Assembly: GCA_051953655.1 (NCBI GenBank)
Contig: JBQCIO010000106.1
Location: 22,076-86,075, forward strand
Length of the DNA: 64,000 nt
DNA from: JBQCHF01 sp051953655
GTDB taxonomy: Bacteria > Actinomycetota > Actinomycetes > Motilibacterales > Motilibacteraceae
Direction of reading: 5' to 3'
Shown piece after piece: positions 54,101 to 63,380 of the stretch; the first letter of the stretch is position 1, and each line of letters opens with the position of its first letter. The translations under genes were made by a program, and so were the position numbers. A model generated the notes under the pieces. The model had not been told where the DNA came from. It did not search any database and saw only the letters and a list, made by a program, of their open reading frames with translations.

Positions 54101-55128
54101 ATGGGTCTGCTCTTCGACGGGCTGCCGATCACTGCAGCTGACGCCCTCACACTCTTGAGTCGGCACGAACTGCGCCGGCTCGCTGCGCAAGGCGCAGTCC
54201 GGCGCATCTTCCACGGCGTCTACGTCGACGCCCAGGTCGAGGACACGCTCGCCCTGCGGGCTGCAGCGGCTGCACTCGTGGTCCCTCCGGGAAGCATCCT
54301 CGCCCGTCAGGACGCCGCGATGGTGTGGGGCGTGCCACCGCAGGAGGCGGGAGCTGACCGGCGGCGACACTCGACGACGCTTCGCCCTGAGGAGGCAACG
54401 GGACTGCGACGTGCCGGCGTGCTCGGCCGGGTCGCCGTCCTGCCTGAGGACGACGTCGTCTCGGTCGGAGACCTGCAGCTGACGTCACCAGCGCGGACGC
54501 TGCTGGACCTCGCTCGGTGGCTCGAGCGGCCGGATGCACTCGCCTACGCAGACGCCCTCAGACGTGCGACGCAGGTGGAGCCTGACGAGCTGCACGACGG
54601 ACTCGATCGTCTCGTCGGCTTCGCGCGGGTGGCGCAAGCCCGGGAGATCGTCGCTCTGTCGGACCCGAAGGCGGAACCAGCCGGCGAGTCCTGGATGCGA
54701 CTGCGCTGGATGGACGCTCGGCTCCCACCGCTCAGCCTGCAGCACCTGGTGGAGGACAGTCACCGCATCGCGTGGCTGGACGGGGCACTGCGGGAGCGTC
54801 GATTCGGTCTCGAGTACGACGGCATCGAATTCCACGGCCTCGAGCAGGCCGAGCACGACGCCCAACGACGCGCCTGGCTCGCTGGCCTCGGCTGGAGGTC
54901 CTGGCGGTCAGGAAGGCCCACGTCCTCGGTCGCACCTTCGGGTTTGAGGAGGCGATCTGTCTGGCTACCGGCTTGCAGCCCCGGCTGGTGCCCTGGGAGC
55001 GGCGGCGGCGCACCTACCGCGGACAGTCCCCGGCAGACCCCGCCGCCATTTCTGCCGGCAGGGGTTCGGTTCTCGCCGACGGTCAGGGGTCGGTCAGGGG
55101 GTGGGGGTGGTGGCGGCGGAGCTGGTGA
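54101..55128 (+). pseudogene. AbiEi/DUF559-like gene with a frameshift
   Basis: Related in layout to the gene at 10631-11593. From the ATG at 54101 it reads LLSRHELRRLAAQGAVRRIF, then HGVYVDA (winged-helix antitoxin-like domain), LTSPARTLLDLARWL and the nuclease-like FGLEYDGIEFHG. After AWLAGLGW the conserved tail moves to another frame (EVLAVRKAHVLGRTFGFEE), which means one G is missing near 54895 in GGCTGGAGG. The repaired frame ends at 55128, overlapping the end of relA on the other strand by 35 bp. No 57-bp palindrome lies next to it. Inactivated gene or assembly error. Confidence 0.75.
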
Positions 55129-57607
55129 CGCGGTAGGTGTCGAAGACGCCTTCGATGCCGCGGACGGCCTTGAGGACATGGCCGAGGTGCTTGGGGTCGC
55201 CCATCTCGAAGGTGAAGCGGCTGACCGCGACGCGGTCGCGGGTGGTCGTGACCGAGGCGGACAGGATGTTGACGTGCTGGTCGGACAGCACGCGGGTGAT
55301 GTCCGAGAGCAGGCGGGAGCGGTCGAGCGCCTCGACCTGGATCGCCACGAGGAACATCGAGGACGCGGTGGGCGCCCACTCGACGTCGACGATGCGCTCG
55401 GGCTGGCTGGACAGGGCCTGCACGTTCACGCAGTCGTTGCGGTGCACCGACACGCCGCTCCCCCGGGTCACGAATCCGACGATCGGGTCGCCGGGCACCG
55501 GCGTGCAGCAGCGGGCCAGCTTGACCCAGACGTCGGAGGCGCCCTTCACGACGACGCCGGGGTCGCCGCCCGGGCGGGCGCGGCCGGCGCGGTTGCGGGT
55601 GGGCGTGACCGACTCGGCGAGGTCCTCGGTGGCCCCCTCCTCCCCGCCCAGGGACTGCACCAGCTTCTGCACGACCGACTGGGCGGACACGTGCCCCTCG
55701 CCGACGGCGGCGTAGAGCGAGCCGATGTCGGGGTAGCGCAGCTCGTGCGCCAGCGCGGTGAGGGACTCGCTGGACAGCAGCCGCTGCAGGGGCAGCCCCT
55801 GCTTGCGCATCGTGCGCGCGATCTGGTCCTTGCCGTGCTCGATGGCCTCCTCGCGCCGCTCCTTGGAGAACCACTGCTTGATCTTGTTGCGCGCCCGCGG
55901 CGAGGCGACGAAGGAGAGCCAGTCGCGCGACGGGCCCGCGCCGGGCGCCTTGGAGGTGAACACCTCGACCAGGTCGCCGTTCTCGAGCTTGCTCTCCAGC
56001 GGCACCAGCCGGCCGTTGACCCGGGCGCCGATGCAGCGGTGTCCGACCTCGGTGTGCACGGCGTAGGCGAAGTCGACCGGGGTGGAGCCGGCCGGCAGCG
56101 CGGTCACGTCGCCCTTGGGCGTGAAGACGTAGACCTCGGCGGCGGACAGGTCGAAGCGCAGGGACTCGAGGAACTCCCCCGGGTCCTCGGTCTCCTTCTG
56201 CCAGTCCAGCAGCTGGCGCAGCCAGGCCATGTCGTTGCCACCGCCGGTCTCGACGGGGGCGGCCTTGGCCTCTTCCTTGTACTTCCAGTGCGCCGCGATG
56301 CCGTACTCGGCCCGGCGGTGCATGGCGAACGTGCGGATCTGCAGCTCGACCGGCTTGCCCTCGGGCCCGATGACCGTCGTGTGCAGCGACTGGTACATGT
56401 TGAACTTGGGCATCGCGATGTAGTCCTTGAACCGCCCCGGCACCGGGTTCCACCGCGCGTGGATGGTGCCCAGCGCCGCGTAGCAGTCGCGGACGGAGTC
56501 GACGAGGACGCGGATGCCCACCAGGTCGTAGATGTCGGCGAAGTCGCGTCCCCGGACGATCATCTTCTGGTAGATCGAGTAGTAGTGCTTGGGCCGACCG
56601 GTGACGGTGGCGCGGATCCGCGCCCCCCGCAGGTCGCCGGTGACCTGGTCGATGACCGAGCTGAGGTACTCGTCGCGCGACGGCGCGCGGTCGGCGACCA
56701 GCCGCACGATCTCGTGGTACATCTTCGGATACAGCGTGGCGAACGAGAGGTCCTCGAGCTCCCACTTGATGGTGTTCATGCCGAGCCGGTGGGCCAGCGG
56801 CGCGTAGATCTCGAGGGTCTCGCGGGCCTTGCGCTCGGCCGACTCGGCCGAGACGTAGCGCCAGGTGCGGGCGTTGTGCAGCCGGTCAGCCAGCTTGATG
56901 ACGAGCACCCGGATGTCGCGGCTCATCGCCACGACCATCTTGCGCACGGTCTCGGCCTGCGCGGCCTGGCCGTACTTCACCTTGTCCAGCTTGGTGACGC
57001 CGTCGACCAGCATGGCGATCTCGTCGCCGAAGTCCTTGCGCAGCGCCTCGAGGGTGTAGTCGGTGTCCTCGACGGTGTCGTGCAGCAGCGCCGCGCACAG
57101 CGTGGGCGGGGTCATGCCCAGCTCGGCGAGGATGGTGGCCACCGCGAGCGGGTGGGTGATGTAGGGGTCGCCGCTCTTGCGCTTCTGCCCGCGGTGGGCG
57201 TGGTCGGCCACCCGGTAGGCGCGCTCGAGCACGGCGAGGTCGGCCTTGTGGTGGGTGGCCCGCACAGTGCGGAACAGCGGCTCGAGCACCGGGGTGGTGG
57301 TGGGCCGCTGGGCTCCGAAGCGGGCGAGCCGGGCGCGCACCCGGCTCGTCGTGGGGGCCGGTCCGGTGACCGGCGTCAGCGCAGTGGCGCCGTTGGGCCG
57401 CGGCGGCGGGGCAGGGGCGTCCTCGGTGGAGCGGACCTCGGGCCCACGCGGGGCGGCCGACTCGGCGGCGACGTCGCGGTGCGCGCCCTGGTGGCGGTCG
57501 GTGGGCGGCTCGGGCTCGGCGTTCCCCGGGGCGGCCGTGCCGACGCCGGGCGCGCGGCTGTCCGCGCGGTCTGGGGTGACCGCGGTGCTGCGCACCTCGT
57601 CGGCCAA
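55094..57607 (-). CDS. relA: Bifunctional (p)ppGpp synthetase/hydrolase RelA/SpoT (Rel)
   Basis: An 837-residue stringent-response enzyme. After a ~90-residue unconserved Pro-rich extension comes the HD hydrolase domain ([28 protein letters not shown]). The synthetase domain has [27 protein letters not shown] and VELQIRT. TGS ([14 protein letters not shown]), a zinc-finger-like [13 protein letters not shown] and an ACT domain complete it. Both activities look intact. The TTG at 57607 is used; GGGAGGTGCC lies just upstream. A CACCTAGACT promoter precedes it. The gene order apt-relA is as in mycobacteria and streptomycetes. Confidence 0.96.
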   Translation of the reverse strand: MADEVRSTAVTPDRADSRAPGVGTAAPGNAEPEPPTDRHQGAHRDVAAESAAPRGPEVRSTEDAPAPPPRPNGATALTPVTGPAPTTSRVRARLARFGAQRPTTTPVLEPLFRTVRATHHKADLAVLERAYRVADHAHRGQKRKSGDPYITHPLAVATILAELGMTPPTLCAALLHDTVEDTDYTLEALRKDFGDEIAMLVDGVTKLDKVKYGQAAQAETVRKMVVAMSRDIRVLVIKLADRLHNARTWRYVSAESAERKARETLEIYAPLAHRLGMNTIKWELEDLSFATLYPKMYHEIVRLVADRAPSRDEYLSSVIDQVTGDLRGARIRATVTGRPKHYYSIYQKMIVRGRDFADIYDLVGIRVLVDSVRDCYAALGTIHARWNPVPGRFKDYIAMPKFNMYQSLHTTVIGPEGKPVELQIRTFAMHRRAEYGIAAHWKYKEEAKAAPVETGGGNDMAWLRQLLDWQKETEDPGEFLESLRFDLSAAEVYVFTPKGDVTALPAGSTPVDFAYAVHTEVGHRCIGARVNGRLVPLESKLENGDLVEVFTSKAPGAGPSRDWLSFVASPRARNKIKQWFSKERREEAIEHGKDQIARTMRKQGLPLQRLLSSESLTALAHELRYPDIGSLYAAVGEGHVSAQSVVQKLVQSLGGEEGATEDLAESVTPTRNRAGRARPGGDPGVVVKGASDVWVKLARCCTPVPGDPIVGFVTRGSGVSVHRNDCVNVQALSSQPERIVDVEWAPTASSMFLVAIQVEALDRSRLLSDITRVLSDQHVNILSASVTTTRDRVAVSRFTFEMGDPKHLGHVLKAVRGIEGVFDTYRVTSSAATTPTP

Positions 57608-57637
57608 GGCACCTCCCTGCGGGACGTCCGGGACACC

Positions 57638-57643
57638 AGTCTA
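57638..57643 (-). promoter_or_regulatory. -10 box of relA
   Basis: TAGACT in CCACCTAGACTGG on the minus strand, about 30 bases before the TTG start. It matches the boxes of yajC and the cyclophilin gene. Confidence 0.5.
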
Positions 57644-57714
57644 GGTGGTGCCGGAGCGCGCTCGGACCAGGCCGGGCCGAACGGCACCGAGCGCGGAAGA
57701 ACGCGAAGAAGCGG

Positions 57715-58257
57715 TCAGACCGTCATCAGCGCGTGCACGTCGAGCCCGGGCGCTTCCTTCGCCAGCCGCTCCCGCCCGTTCAGGGCCGCGATCTCGAGCA
57801 GCACCGACAGCCCGACCACCTCGGCGCCGCTGCGCTGGACCAGGTCGAGCGCGGCCGCCACGGTGCCGCCGGTGGCGAGCACGTCGTCGACGACGACCAC
57901 CCGGTCGCCGGGGGCGAACGCACCGACCTGGACCTGCAGCACGGCCTCGCCGTACTCCAGCGCGTAGGACGTCTCCAGGGTCTCCCCCGGCAGCTTGCCC
58001 TTCTTGCGCACCGGCACGAACCCCGCGCCGATGTGGTACGCCGCCGGCGCCGCCAGGATGAACCCGCGGGCCTCGATGCCGACCACCTTGTCCACCGTGC
58101 CGCGACCGTGCGCCGCCACGACGGCGTCGACGGCCCCGGCGAAGGCGACGTGGTCGGCCAGCAGCGGGTTGATGTCCTTGAACAGCACGCCCGGCTGGGG
58201 ATAGTCGGGCACGTCGCGCACCCTCTCGGCCAGCAGGGCAGCCAGGTCCAGGGCCAT
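57715..58257 (-). CDS. apt: Adenine phosphoribosyltransferase
   Basis: A 180-residue purine-salvage enzyme converting adenine and PRPP to AMP. The family opening is VRDVPDYPQPGVLFKDINPLL, VVGIEARGFILAAPAAYHIGAG follows, and the PRPP-binding motif is VVVVDDVLATGGTVAAA. The ATG at 58257 lies 4 bases past the secF stop. Located between secF and relA as in related actinobacteria. Confidence 0.96.
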   Translation of the reverse strand: MALDLAALLAERVRDVPDYPQPGVLFKDINPLLADHVAFAGAVDAVVAAHGRGTVDKVVGIEARGFILAAPAAYHIGAGFVPVRKKGKLPGETLETSYALEYGEAVLQVQVGAFAPGDRVVVVDDVLATGGTVAAALDLVQRSGAEVVGLSVLLEIAALNGRERLAKEAPGLDVHALMTV

Positions 58258-58261
58258 CGTC

Positions 58262-59446
58262 CTACCGCTTCTTGCGGCCGCTGGGCCGCCGGTTCTGGGT
58301 GCGCCGCGGCTGGTTGCGCGGTCCTGCCGGCCGCGCCGGACGCGCCGACTGCTCCGGGCCGCCCTCGTCCTGCGCGCCGTCCTCCAGCGCCGGGTCGTCG
58401 AGGACCGCGGTGGCGGTGGCCCCGCCCGACGCGCCCACGGCGGCCGCACGGGCCGGCGCCTTCTTGCCGCCGCCGGCGGCCGAGGTCTTGCGGGCCGCGA
58501 CCCGCGAGGCGAGCGCCTGCATGGCCGGCTCGCGCTCCTTGAGGTCGGCCAGCAGCGGGGTGGCGATGAAGATCGAGGAGTAGGTGCCCGCCGCCACGCC
58601 GATGAAAAGCGAGAGCGAGAGGTCCTTGAGCGTGCCGGCGCCGAGCAGGCCCGCGCCGACGAAGAGGATCGCGCCGATCGGCAGCAGCGCGATCACCGAG
58701 GTGTTGATCGAGCGCACCAGGGTCTGGTTGATGGCCAGGTTGGCGGCCTCGCTGTAGGTCATCCGCGAGCCGCCCTGCAGGCCCGCGGTGTTCTCGCGCA
58801 CCTTGTCGAAGACGACGACGGTGTCGTAGAGCGAGTAGCCGAGGATGGTCAGCAGGCCGATGACGGTGGCCGGGGTGACCTCGAAGCCCACCAGGGCGTA
58901 GATGCCGATGGTGATGACGATGTCGTGCAGCAGGGCGACGATCGCCGAGACCGCCATCTTCCACTCGAACGTGATCGAGAGATAGATGACGACGAGCACC
59001 AGGAAGACGATCAGACCCTTGAGCGCCTTGGACGAGACGTCCGCGCCCCAGCTCGGCCCGATGAACGTCGAGCTGACCTGGTTGGCGGGCACCGAGAACT
59101 CGTCGGCGATGGACTGCTGGACCTTCTGCGACTGCTGGGTGGAGAGCTGCTCGGTCTGGATCCGCAGCGTGTCGCCGCCGATCTTCTGCACCTTGGGCTC
59201 GCCGGTGACGCCGGCCTTGGCCACCGCGTCCTGCCCCTTGGCCACCGTGACCGCGGGGGCGGTGACGGAGAACTCCGAGCCGCCGCGGAACTCGATGCCG
59301 AGCTGGAGGCCGCGGAAGAGCAGGCCGCCGAGGGCCAGCAGCAGGATGACGCCGGAGATGGCGTACCAGCGCTTCTGCTTGCCGACGAAGTCGTAGGAGA
59401 CCTCGCCGCGGTAGAGCTTGTTGCCCATGCTCCCGATGCGGGACAT
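58262..59446 (-). CDS. secF: Protein translocase subunit SecF
   Basis: A 394-residue membrane protein with six helices and one large periplasmic loop, working with SecD to pull exported proteins using the proton gradient. LGIEFRGGSEFSV, LGYSLYDTVVVFDKVREN and LPIGAILFVGAGLLGAGTLKDL are the SecF signatures. A ~95-residue basic, Ala-rich tail follows the last helix. Its ATG overlaps the secD stop (TGATG). Confidence 0.95.
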   Translation of the reverse strand: MSRIGSMGNKLYRGEVSYDFVGKQKRWYAISGVILLLALGGLLFRGLQLGIEFRGGSEFSVTAPAVTVAKGQDAVAKAGVTGEPKVQKIGGDTLRIQTEQLSTQQSQKVQQSIADEFSVPANQVSSTFIGPSWGADVSSKALKGLIVFLVLVVIYLSITFEWKMAVSAIVALLHDIVITIGIYALVGFEVTPATVIGLLTILGYSLYDTVVVFDKVRENTAGLQGGSRMTYSEAANLAINQTLVRSINTSVIALLPIGAILFVGAGLLGAGTLKDLSLSLFIGVAAGTYSSIFIATPLLADLKEREPAMQALASRVAARKTSAAGGGKKAPARAAAVGASGGATATAVLDDPALEDGAQDEGGPEQSARPARPAGPRNQPRRTQNRRPSGRKKR

Positions 59447-61320
59447 CAGGCCTCCTCACCGGTCGTGCCGGTCGTGCTGCTGGAAGAGCTCGAGGCGCCG
59501 GCGCGAGCCTCGGCGGCGGCCCGCCGCTCCCGGGCACGGGCCATGGCGAGCGACGGCGAGGCTGCGGACTGCGGCTTCGCGCCGAGCCGGGCCGGGTCCA
59601 GCCCGCTGAAGCGTCCGCTCGCGAACGAGCGCGAGCGGGCGGCCAGGGTGACCAGCGGCTTGGTGAACATGAAGACCACGAGAAGGTCGACCAGCGTGGT
59701 CAGGCCCAGGGTGAAGGCGAAGCCGCGCACGCTCGCGGTGGACAGGATGTAGAGCACCACCGCCGCGAGCAGCGACACGATGTCGGAGACCACGATCGTG
59801 TGCCGCGCCCGCCTCCACCCGGCCTCGGCCGCCACCCGCACCGACCGGCCCTCGCGCACCTCGTCGCGCAAGCGCTCGAAGTAGACGATGAACGAGTCGG
59901 CGGTGATGCCGATGGACACGATGAGACCGGCGATGCCGGCCAGGCTCAGGCGGAACCCGATCCGCCAGCCGAGCAGGACGACCAGGCCCCAGGTGAGCAC
60001 ACCGGCGACCACCAGGCTGGCCGCGGCGACCAGACCGAGGCGCCGGTAGTAGACGAGCATGTAGAGCACGACCAGCGCGAGGCCGATCCCGCCGGCGATG
60101 AGGCCGCCGCGGAGCGAGGCCGCGCCGAGGGTCGGGCTGACCTCCTGGGCCGCGCCGGGCTGGAAGGACAGCGGCAGCGCGCCGTACTTGAGCACGTTGG
60201 CGAGGTCGGTCGACTCGGCCTGGGTGAACGACCCGGTGATCTGCGCCGAGCCGCCGGTGATCGGCTCGTTGATGCTCGGCGCGGAGACGACCTGGCCGTC
60301 GAGGACGATCGCGATCTGGTCCTGCGGCGACTGCTGGGTGTTGATGTTGATCTTCGTGGTGGCGTTGGCGAACTTCTTCGTGCCGTCGCCGGTGAAGTTG
60401 AGGTTGACCTGCCACCCGCCGGTCGGGTTGCCGTTGCGATCGGTCTGCAGCGACGCCGAGGCGCCGCTGACGTCGGTGCCGACCAGCAGCGCCGGGCCGA
60501 GGACGTACTTGAGCCCGTCGCGCCCGCAGGCCGCGATCACCTGGTCGACCGGGTCGACGCCGGAGTTCTCCTGCTGCGGCTTGGTGCAGTCGAGATCGGT
60601 GAACTTCTGCTGCACGTCCGCCGGGATCTGCGGGGTGGTGGACGCCGGGGCCGAGGCGGTGGGGGCCGGCGTGGGGGCCGCGCTGCTCGACGGGGCCGCC
60701 GAGGCACTGGCCGGCGACGAGGCGGCCGGCGAGGGCGAGGTCTGCTGGCGCAGCGCCTGCGGCACCGCGGCGCCGGCGTTGGTCGTCGACGGCGACGGGC
60801 TCGCCTTGGCCGTGGACGCGCCGGAGGGGCTGGCGGCGGGCGTGGCCGCACCGCTCGGGCTCGCGCTCGGCGCGGGCGCCGGGGTGCCCGCGGCGGCGGC
60901 GAGCACCTGGCGGAAGCGCAGCTCGGCGGTCTGCTGCACCTGGTTGAGGACCTGCTCGTTGCCGGTGCCCGGGATGGAGATCAGGATCGTCTGGTTCGAC
61001 CCGCTGCCCTGCTTGGTGATCTCGGCCTCGGAGACACCGAACGAGTCGACCCGCTTGCGCAGGATGCTGACCGCCTGGTCGATGCTCTCGTTGGTGATCT
61101 TCCCCTGCTGGCCGTCGGCCACCTTGGGGATGAGGTCGATCTGCGTGCCGCCCTCGAGGTCGAGACCGAGCCGGGCCTGGTACTTGTCGGCGAACGACAG
61201 CGCCTTGCCCGCGACCGATCCCGGCGCCGCGAAGAAGATCAGGACGTAGATGACGACCACGATCCCGGCGAGCACGCCGAGGGCGCGCCCGGGCCGGGAC
61301 CCGGTCTGCGGTGCTGCCAC
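59446..61320 (-). CDS. secD: Protein translocase subunit SecD with low-complexity insert
   Basis: A 624-residue partner of SecF. The first helix is LGVLAGIVVVIYVLIFFAA; LGLDLEGGTQIDL and SVSILRKRVDSFGVSEAEI-like sequence mark the P1 head. Between LRFRQVLAAAAG and IPADVQQKFTDLDC there is a ~90-residue Ala/Pro/Ser/Thr-rich stretch not found in standard SecD. The C-terminal part has TADSFIVYFERLRDEVREG and six helices. GAGGAGAAGG precedes the GTG at 61320. Confidence 0.95.
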   Translation of the reverse strand: MAAPQTGSRPGRALGVLAGIVVVIYVLIFFAAPGSVAGKALSFADKYQARLGLDLEGGTQIDLIPKVADGQQGKITNESIDQAVSILRKRVDSFGVSEAEITKQGSGSNQTILISIPGTGNEQVLNQVQQTAELRFRQVLAAAAGTPAPAPSASPSGAATPAASPSGASTAKASPSPSTTNAGAAVPQALRQQTSPSPAASSPASASAAPSSSAAPTPAPTASAPASTTPQIPADVQQKFTDLDCTKPQQENSGVDPVDQVIAACGRDGLKYVLGPALLVGTDVSGASASLQTDRNGNPTGGWQVNLNFTGDGTKKFANATTKININTQQSPQDQIAIVLDGQVVSAPSINEPITGGSAQITGSFTQAESTDLANVLKYGALPLSFQPGAAQEVSPTLGAASLRGGLIAGGIGLALVVLYMLVYYRRLGLVAAASLVVAGVLTWGLVVLLGWRIGFRLSLAGIAGLIVSIGITADSFIVYFERLRDEVREGRSVRVAAEAGWRRARHTIVVSDIVSLLAAVVLYILSTASVRGFAFTLGLTTLVDLLVVFMFTKPLVTLAARSRSFASGRFSGLDPARLGAKPQSAASPSLAMARARERRAAAEARAGASSSSSSTTGTTGEEA

Positions 61321-61511
61321 TGGTCTGCCTTCTCCTCGTTCCCCGGTTCTGCTGCCCCGGGCTCAGTCCTCCGGGCCGGGCCCGGGCTCGTTCGCCCGGG
61401 ACCCACCCACGCCGCTGGCGCCGCGGTGGCCGCCCCTCAGGGCGCTGCCGGCCGCGGCCGCGCACGCGTCCTAGGGAAGTATCCCTGACCGGAGGCGTGC
61501 TCCGGCCGCTT

Positions 61512-61533
61512 CGACCCGCTTCGCGGCGGGTCG
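61512..61533 (-). terminator. Hairpin just after yajC
   Basis: CGACCCGC (61512-61519) and GCGGGTCG (61526-61533) with a 6-base loop, directly adjacent to the yajC stop codon. It may weaken transcription into secD. The remaining ~190 bases to secD hold no gene. Confidence 0.5.
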
Positions 61534-61851
61534 CTACTCCCCGGGGTGGTCCTCCGCGCGCTCCTGACCGGGCAGGCTCGCCCCGCCGGCGGGCTCGGTG
61601 AGGACCTTGGCCACCGCCGCACGCGCCCACCGCGTCTGCACGCCGGGGGCCACCTCGAGCACGACGACGTCGTCCTCCACCGCGACGACGGTGGCCTGCA
61701 GCCCCGCGGTGGTCATGATCCGTGCCCCCGGCGCGAGCGCTGACTGCATCTGCGCCATCTGCTGCTGGCGCGCCCGGTTGGGACGCAGGAGCAGGAAGTA
61801 GAAGGCGATGAGCAGGACGACGAACGGGAGCAGGCCGGCGATGCGGTCCAC
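61534..61851 (-). CDS. yajC: Preprotein translocase subunit YajC
   Basis: A 105-residue single-pass membrane protein that associates with SecDF. The helix LLPFVVLLIAFYFLLLRPN is followed by RARQQQMAQMQSALAPGARIMTTAGLQATVV, the family pattern, and a short acidic tail. GTG start at 61851. Order yajC-secD-secF is standard. Confidence 0.94.
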   Translation of the reverse strand: MDRIAGLLPFVVLLIAFYFLLLRPNRARQQQMAQMQSALAPGARIMTTAGLQATVVAVEDDVVVLEVAPGVQTRWARAAVAKVLTEPAGGASLPGQERAEDHPGE

Positions 61852-61962
61852 GAGGGGGAGGTGTCCTTCCTTGTCCTGACAGCCAGGGTCTTGACCGTCA
61901 CTGCCGTGTCACCGGAGCGCCCGCGCGGGGCGTGGCGGAGCGACACGGGTGGAGCGGCCGCG

Positions 61963-61968
61963 AGTCTA
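61963..61968 (-). promoter_or_regulatory. -10 box of the yajC-secD-secF unit
   Basis: TAGACT in GCCACCTAGACTCG on the minus strand, about 112 bases before the yajC start. The 283-base gap between ruvB and yajC contains no gene. Confidence 0.45.
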
Positions 61969-62134
61969 GGTGGCGCCGGGAGCCCGGACAACGAAGCACG
62001 CCGCCTGCCGGGCCGGCCAGCCGCCCGACGCAGCCTCCAACGCCCCACCGTGGGCCGAAGTGCCGGCGCACCGGTGGACCGGTGGACCAGCGGGTCGTCG
62101 GGTCGTTGGGGTGGCAGGTGAGCGAGCGACCCGC

Positions 62135-63244
62135 TCAGCCCGAGGCCGCCCCGCGTGCGGCGTCCTCGTCCCCCTCGTTCAGGTCGAACAGGGACGGCGA
62201 CGCCGCCGCCACGGGGCGCGGCGGCACCAGCCCGAGATGGCTCCACGCCGCCGGCGTGGCGATCCGGCCGCGCGGGGTGCGGGCGAGCAGCCCGGAGCGC
62301 ACCAGGAACGGCTCGGCGACGGTCTCGACCGTCTCGGTCTCCTCCCCCACGGCCACCGCCAGCGTGGACAGGCCCACCGGGCCGCCGCCGAACAGCCGGC
62401 ACAGGGCGTCGAGCACCGAGCGGTCGAGCCGGTCCAGGCCGAGCTCGTCGACCTCGTAGACCTCCAGCGCGGCCCGGGCGACCGGACCGGTGACCACCGA
62501 GGCGGCGCGCACCTCGGCGTAGTCGCGGACCCGGCGCAGCAGCCGGTTGGCGATGCGCGGGGTGCCGCGGGATCGCCCGGCGACCTCGCGGGCACCGTCC
62601 TTGCGCAGGTCGACCCCGAGCAGCCCCGCCGAGCGGTTGATGATCCGCTCGAGCTCGGCCGGCTCGTAGAGCTCGAGGTGGCCGGTGAAGCCGAACCGGT
62701 CGCGCAGCGGCCCGGGCAGCAGGCCGGCGCGGGTGGTGGCCCCGACCAGGGTGAACTGGGGCAGCTCCAGCGGGATGGCGGTGGCACCGGGCCCCTTGCC
62801 GACGACGACGTCGACCCGGAAGTCCTCCATGGCCATGTAGAGCATCTCCTCGGCCGGCCGGGACATCCGGTGGATCTCGTCGAGGAAGAGCACCTCTCCC
62901 TCGGTGAGCGAGGAGAGGATGGCCGCGAGGTCGCCGGCGTGCTGGATGGCCGGGCCGCTGGTGATCCGCAGCGGCTGGCCGAGCTCGGCCGAGATGATCA
63001 TGGCCAGGGTGGTCTTGCCCAGTCCCGGCGGCCCGGACAGCAGCACGTGGTCCGGAGCCTTCTGCCGGGCCCGGGCGGCGTCCAGGACGACGGAGAGCTG
63101 CTCGCGCACGCGCTCCTGACCGACGAACTCCTGCAGCGCGCGGGGGCGCAGCGCCGCCTCGACGGCCCGCTCGGCGTCGTCGGCGTCACCGCCCACGAGG
63201 CGCCCGTCAGTCATTCGATCCAGACCGTCCTGCTCGCTGCTCAT
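62135..63244 (-). CDS. ruvB: Holliday junction DNA helicase RuvB
   Basis: A 369-residue AAA+ branch-migration motor. [19 protein letters not shown] is the N-terminal signature, Walker [10 protein letters not shown], Walker [11 protein letters not shown], and sensor [19 protein letters not shown] winged-helix domain follows ([23 protein letters not shown]). The ATG at 63244 is preferred over the GTG three codons upstream. It lies 136 bp from ruvA, a gap filled by short tandem repeats. Confidence 0.96.
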   Translation of the reverse strand: MSSEQDGLDRMTDGRLVGGDADDAERAVEAALRPRALQEFVGQERVREQLSVVLDAARARQKAPDHVLLSGPPGLGKTTLAMIISAELGQPLRITSGPAIQHAGDLAAILSSLTEGEVLFLDEIHRMSRPAEEMLYMAMEDFRVDVVVGKGPGATAIPLELPQFTLVGATTRAGLLPGPLRDRFGFTGHLELYEPAELERIINRSAGLLGVDLRKDGAREVAGRSRGTPRIANRLLRRVRDYAEVRAASVVTGPVARAALEVYEVDELGLDRLDRSVLDALCRLFGGGPVGLSTLAVAVGEETETVETVAEPFLVRSGLLARTPRGRIATPAAWSHLGLVPPRPVAAASPSLFDLNEGDEDAARGAASG

Positions 63245-63307
63245 CGCGCCCACTGTGCCATCCCGACGCGTCGGCTTCGGCGCGCCCTCGGCGCGCTGTG
63301 GACGGTG

Positions 63308-63374
63308 CTCATCGGTCGGCTCGTCGGTCGGCTCATCGGTCGGCTCATCGGTCGACTCGTCGGTCGGCTCACGG
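63308..63374. repeat. 12-bp tandem repeat between ruvA and ruvB
   Basis: About five and a half units of CTCATCGGTCGG, with A/G variation at the fourth base (CTCATCGG or CTCGTCGG). The array begins just after the ruvA stop codon and is probably variable in copy number. Confidence 0.8.
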
Positions 63375-63380
63375 ACCCGC

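Noticed and set aside
53972..57967. A very long plus-strand open frame across the AbiEi-like gene and antisense to relA
   Set aside because: Open frames of this size arise from codon bias opposite a GC-rich gene; after about 55000 it has no domain, while relA on the other strand is unmistakable.
63308..63374. Possible CRISPR array
   Set aside because: The units are contiguous 12-mers with no spacers and no cas genes nearby.
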